Of a stretch of DNA of 6,475 nt, positions 5,517 to 6,475 are shown one piece after another (position 1 is the stretch's first letter; each line of letters starts with the position of its first letter). The stretch is from Haloquadratum sp. J07HQX50 (lineage in GTDB: Archaea; Halobacteriota; Halobacteria; Halobacteriales; Haloferacaceae): positions 196,750-203,224 of the forward strand of contig KE356562.1 of the NCBI GenBank assembly GCA_000416005.1. Reading direction: 5' to 3'. The position numbers and the translations under genes are program-made. Below the pieces are notes generated by a model. That model was given only the letters and a program-made list of their open reading frames with translations, was not told the DNA's origin and did no database searches.

Positions 5517-6475
5517 TTAGTCGTCATTGATGTACATTTCATACATCCGAGCTGTTTCGATCCACTGGGTAATACGCTCAGCGTCAATTCCTGATACAAC
5601 CGCAAGTCTGTTTGAATCCGCAGCGGCAAGTTGAGCAACTGACTCAACGCCGACTGTTGATAGACGTGTCATGTCAGCTTCCGATGGTGCATTCGATGAT
5701 CTCCACGCCTGACTGCTAACAGCAGTGTCAACCGAGACTGGATCTGAGTCTCTCATCGCAATCACCGACATCTCTACTATTACGACCCAACTCACCAGCT
5801 GTCGTCGTAACCATTGACTGGCAGATTTAGCAGATTCAGTATTTCCGCTCCGTTCACTCACCGCGATAATCTCAGTTTGAAGTGTCTCAACCACCCGAGT
5901 TCCTGTATTAGTGACCGTTGTCAGCGTCACACCGGTAATCCGGTCATACTGCTGTCGGAGATGCCTCGCGTTCTCAGTCTGTCTAAGCGAGGAGCGAGTG
6001 GACTCTGTACCCATCCGTTCTGCCTGCTGGATCCATCCGTCGATGACGGGTTCTTCCAGCTCAAGCACGTTTGCAAGATGTGATGTATCAGCATCTGCTA
6101 ACTGCTCGACTGATTCAATGCCCACATCGTTCAGCGCATCAGTGTGCTCGCTTACAATCGACGACAGCGAGATGTTACTAGAGGGCGGCGTATCACCGGT
6201 CACAAGCTCCCAAATTCGGTCATCAACGGCGGTTACCAGCGCGCTCGATCGAAGTGCAATTTTCGAGTATCGCTTCCGACCTGACTCGAATTTATTCATG
6301 ATGATATCTTCGACCCACCGCTGTAGCTCGCTTGTCACTAATGTTAGCCCTGCTGCAACAGGTCCAGATACAGCAGCAAGCCACGCTGGTGACAGTGTGC
6401 TCACAATCCCACCGGCGACTCCGTTGACACCGCCACGAAGACGCCCTCGGAGCCAGCCTCGCCATTTGCGTTTTC
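5517..6475 (-). CDS. Helix-hairpin-helix repeat protein of unknown function (partial, 5' end outside window)
   Basis: The frame stops at TAA 5517-5519 and stays open to the right edge. The GTG at 6402-6404 could start a 295-residue protein, but 23 more in-frame codons precede it without a stop, reading KRKWRGWLRGRLRGG and then a Gly/Val-rich stretch, so the start probably lies outside the window. Counting from that GTG, a hydrophobic Ala/Gly-rich segment (about 5-25), with the basic stretch before it, could be a membrane or amphipathic anchor. Two related helix-hairpin-helix units follow: 89-131 (LNDVGIESVEQLADAD, ending WIQQAERM) and 245-290 (LSTVGVESVAQLAAAD, ending WIETARMY), sharing 18 of 41 aligned positions. 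Such units often bind DNA without sequence preference or mediate protein contacts. The middle (132-210) is helical-looking and includes a hydrophobic stretch SWVVIVEMSVIAM (195-207). It lies 15 bases upstream of the potassium channel gene, suggesting a shared transcript. I recognise the fold, not the function. Confidence 0.75.
   Translation of the reverse strand, partial: KRKWRGWLRGRLRGGVNGVAGGIVSTLSPAWLAAVSGPVAAGLTLVTSELQRWVEDIIMNKFESGRKRYSKIALRSSALVTAVDDRIWELVTGDTPPSSNISLSSIVSEHTDALNDVGIESVEQLADADTSHLANVLELEEPVIDGWIQQAERMGTESTRSSLRQTENARHLRQQYDRITGVTLTTVTNTGTRVVETLQTEIIAVSERSGNTESAKSASQWLRRQLVSWVVIVEMSVIAMRDSDPVSVDTAVSSQAWRSSNAPSEADMTRLSTVGVESVAQLAAADSNRLAVVSGIDAERITQWIETARMYEMYINDD

Overview
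The window looks haloarchaeal. The predicted proteins are acidic, start codons include TTG and GTG, and the best-preserved promoter is an archaeal TATA box. DNA between genes is long and visibly AT-rich, while the coding regions show only moderate GC. A gene-sparse, low-GC halophile such as Haloquadratum would fit. That assignment rests on style, not on a marker gene. All complete genes lie on the minus strand; only the partial gene at the left edge is on the plus strand.

Layout, left to right: (1) positions 1-202 hold the C-terminal end of a UvrD/Rep-type superfamily 1 helicase on the plus strand. (2) Positions 203-730 are a gene-poor gap containing a possible frameshifted small gene at 294-514. 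(3) Positions 731-3123, minus strand, hold a two-gene operon, capC then capB, whose reading frames overlap by 4 bases (ATGA). It is preceded by a TATA box at 3176-3185. (4) Positions 3124-4652 are about 1.5 kb with no convincing gene, only short palindromes, hairpins and a small direct repeat. (5) Positions 4653-6475, minus strand, hold a helix-hairpin-helix protein (5' end outside the window) followed 15 bases later by a voltage-gated potassium channel.

CapB is a Mur-ligase-like ATP-dependent ligase, the catalytic part of poly-gamma-glutamate synthase. CapC is its membrane partner. Together they would make and probably help export a poly-gamma-glutamate polymer or a related gamma-linked product. 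No capA, capD or pgsE is visible here. The most interesting observation is that this CapC (410 residues) is far longer than the roughly 150-residue bacterial protein. It appears to be an internal duplication: two CapC-like units align without gaps over about 60 residues at a constant offset of 190. CapB also lacks the N-terminal membrane segment of Bacillus PgsB. The channel has a full S4 arginine ladder, a TVGYGD filter and a tail ending in a single Cys-x-x-Cys knuckle. Its upstream partner carries two related helix-hairpin-helix repeats and has no function I recognise.
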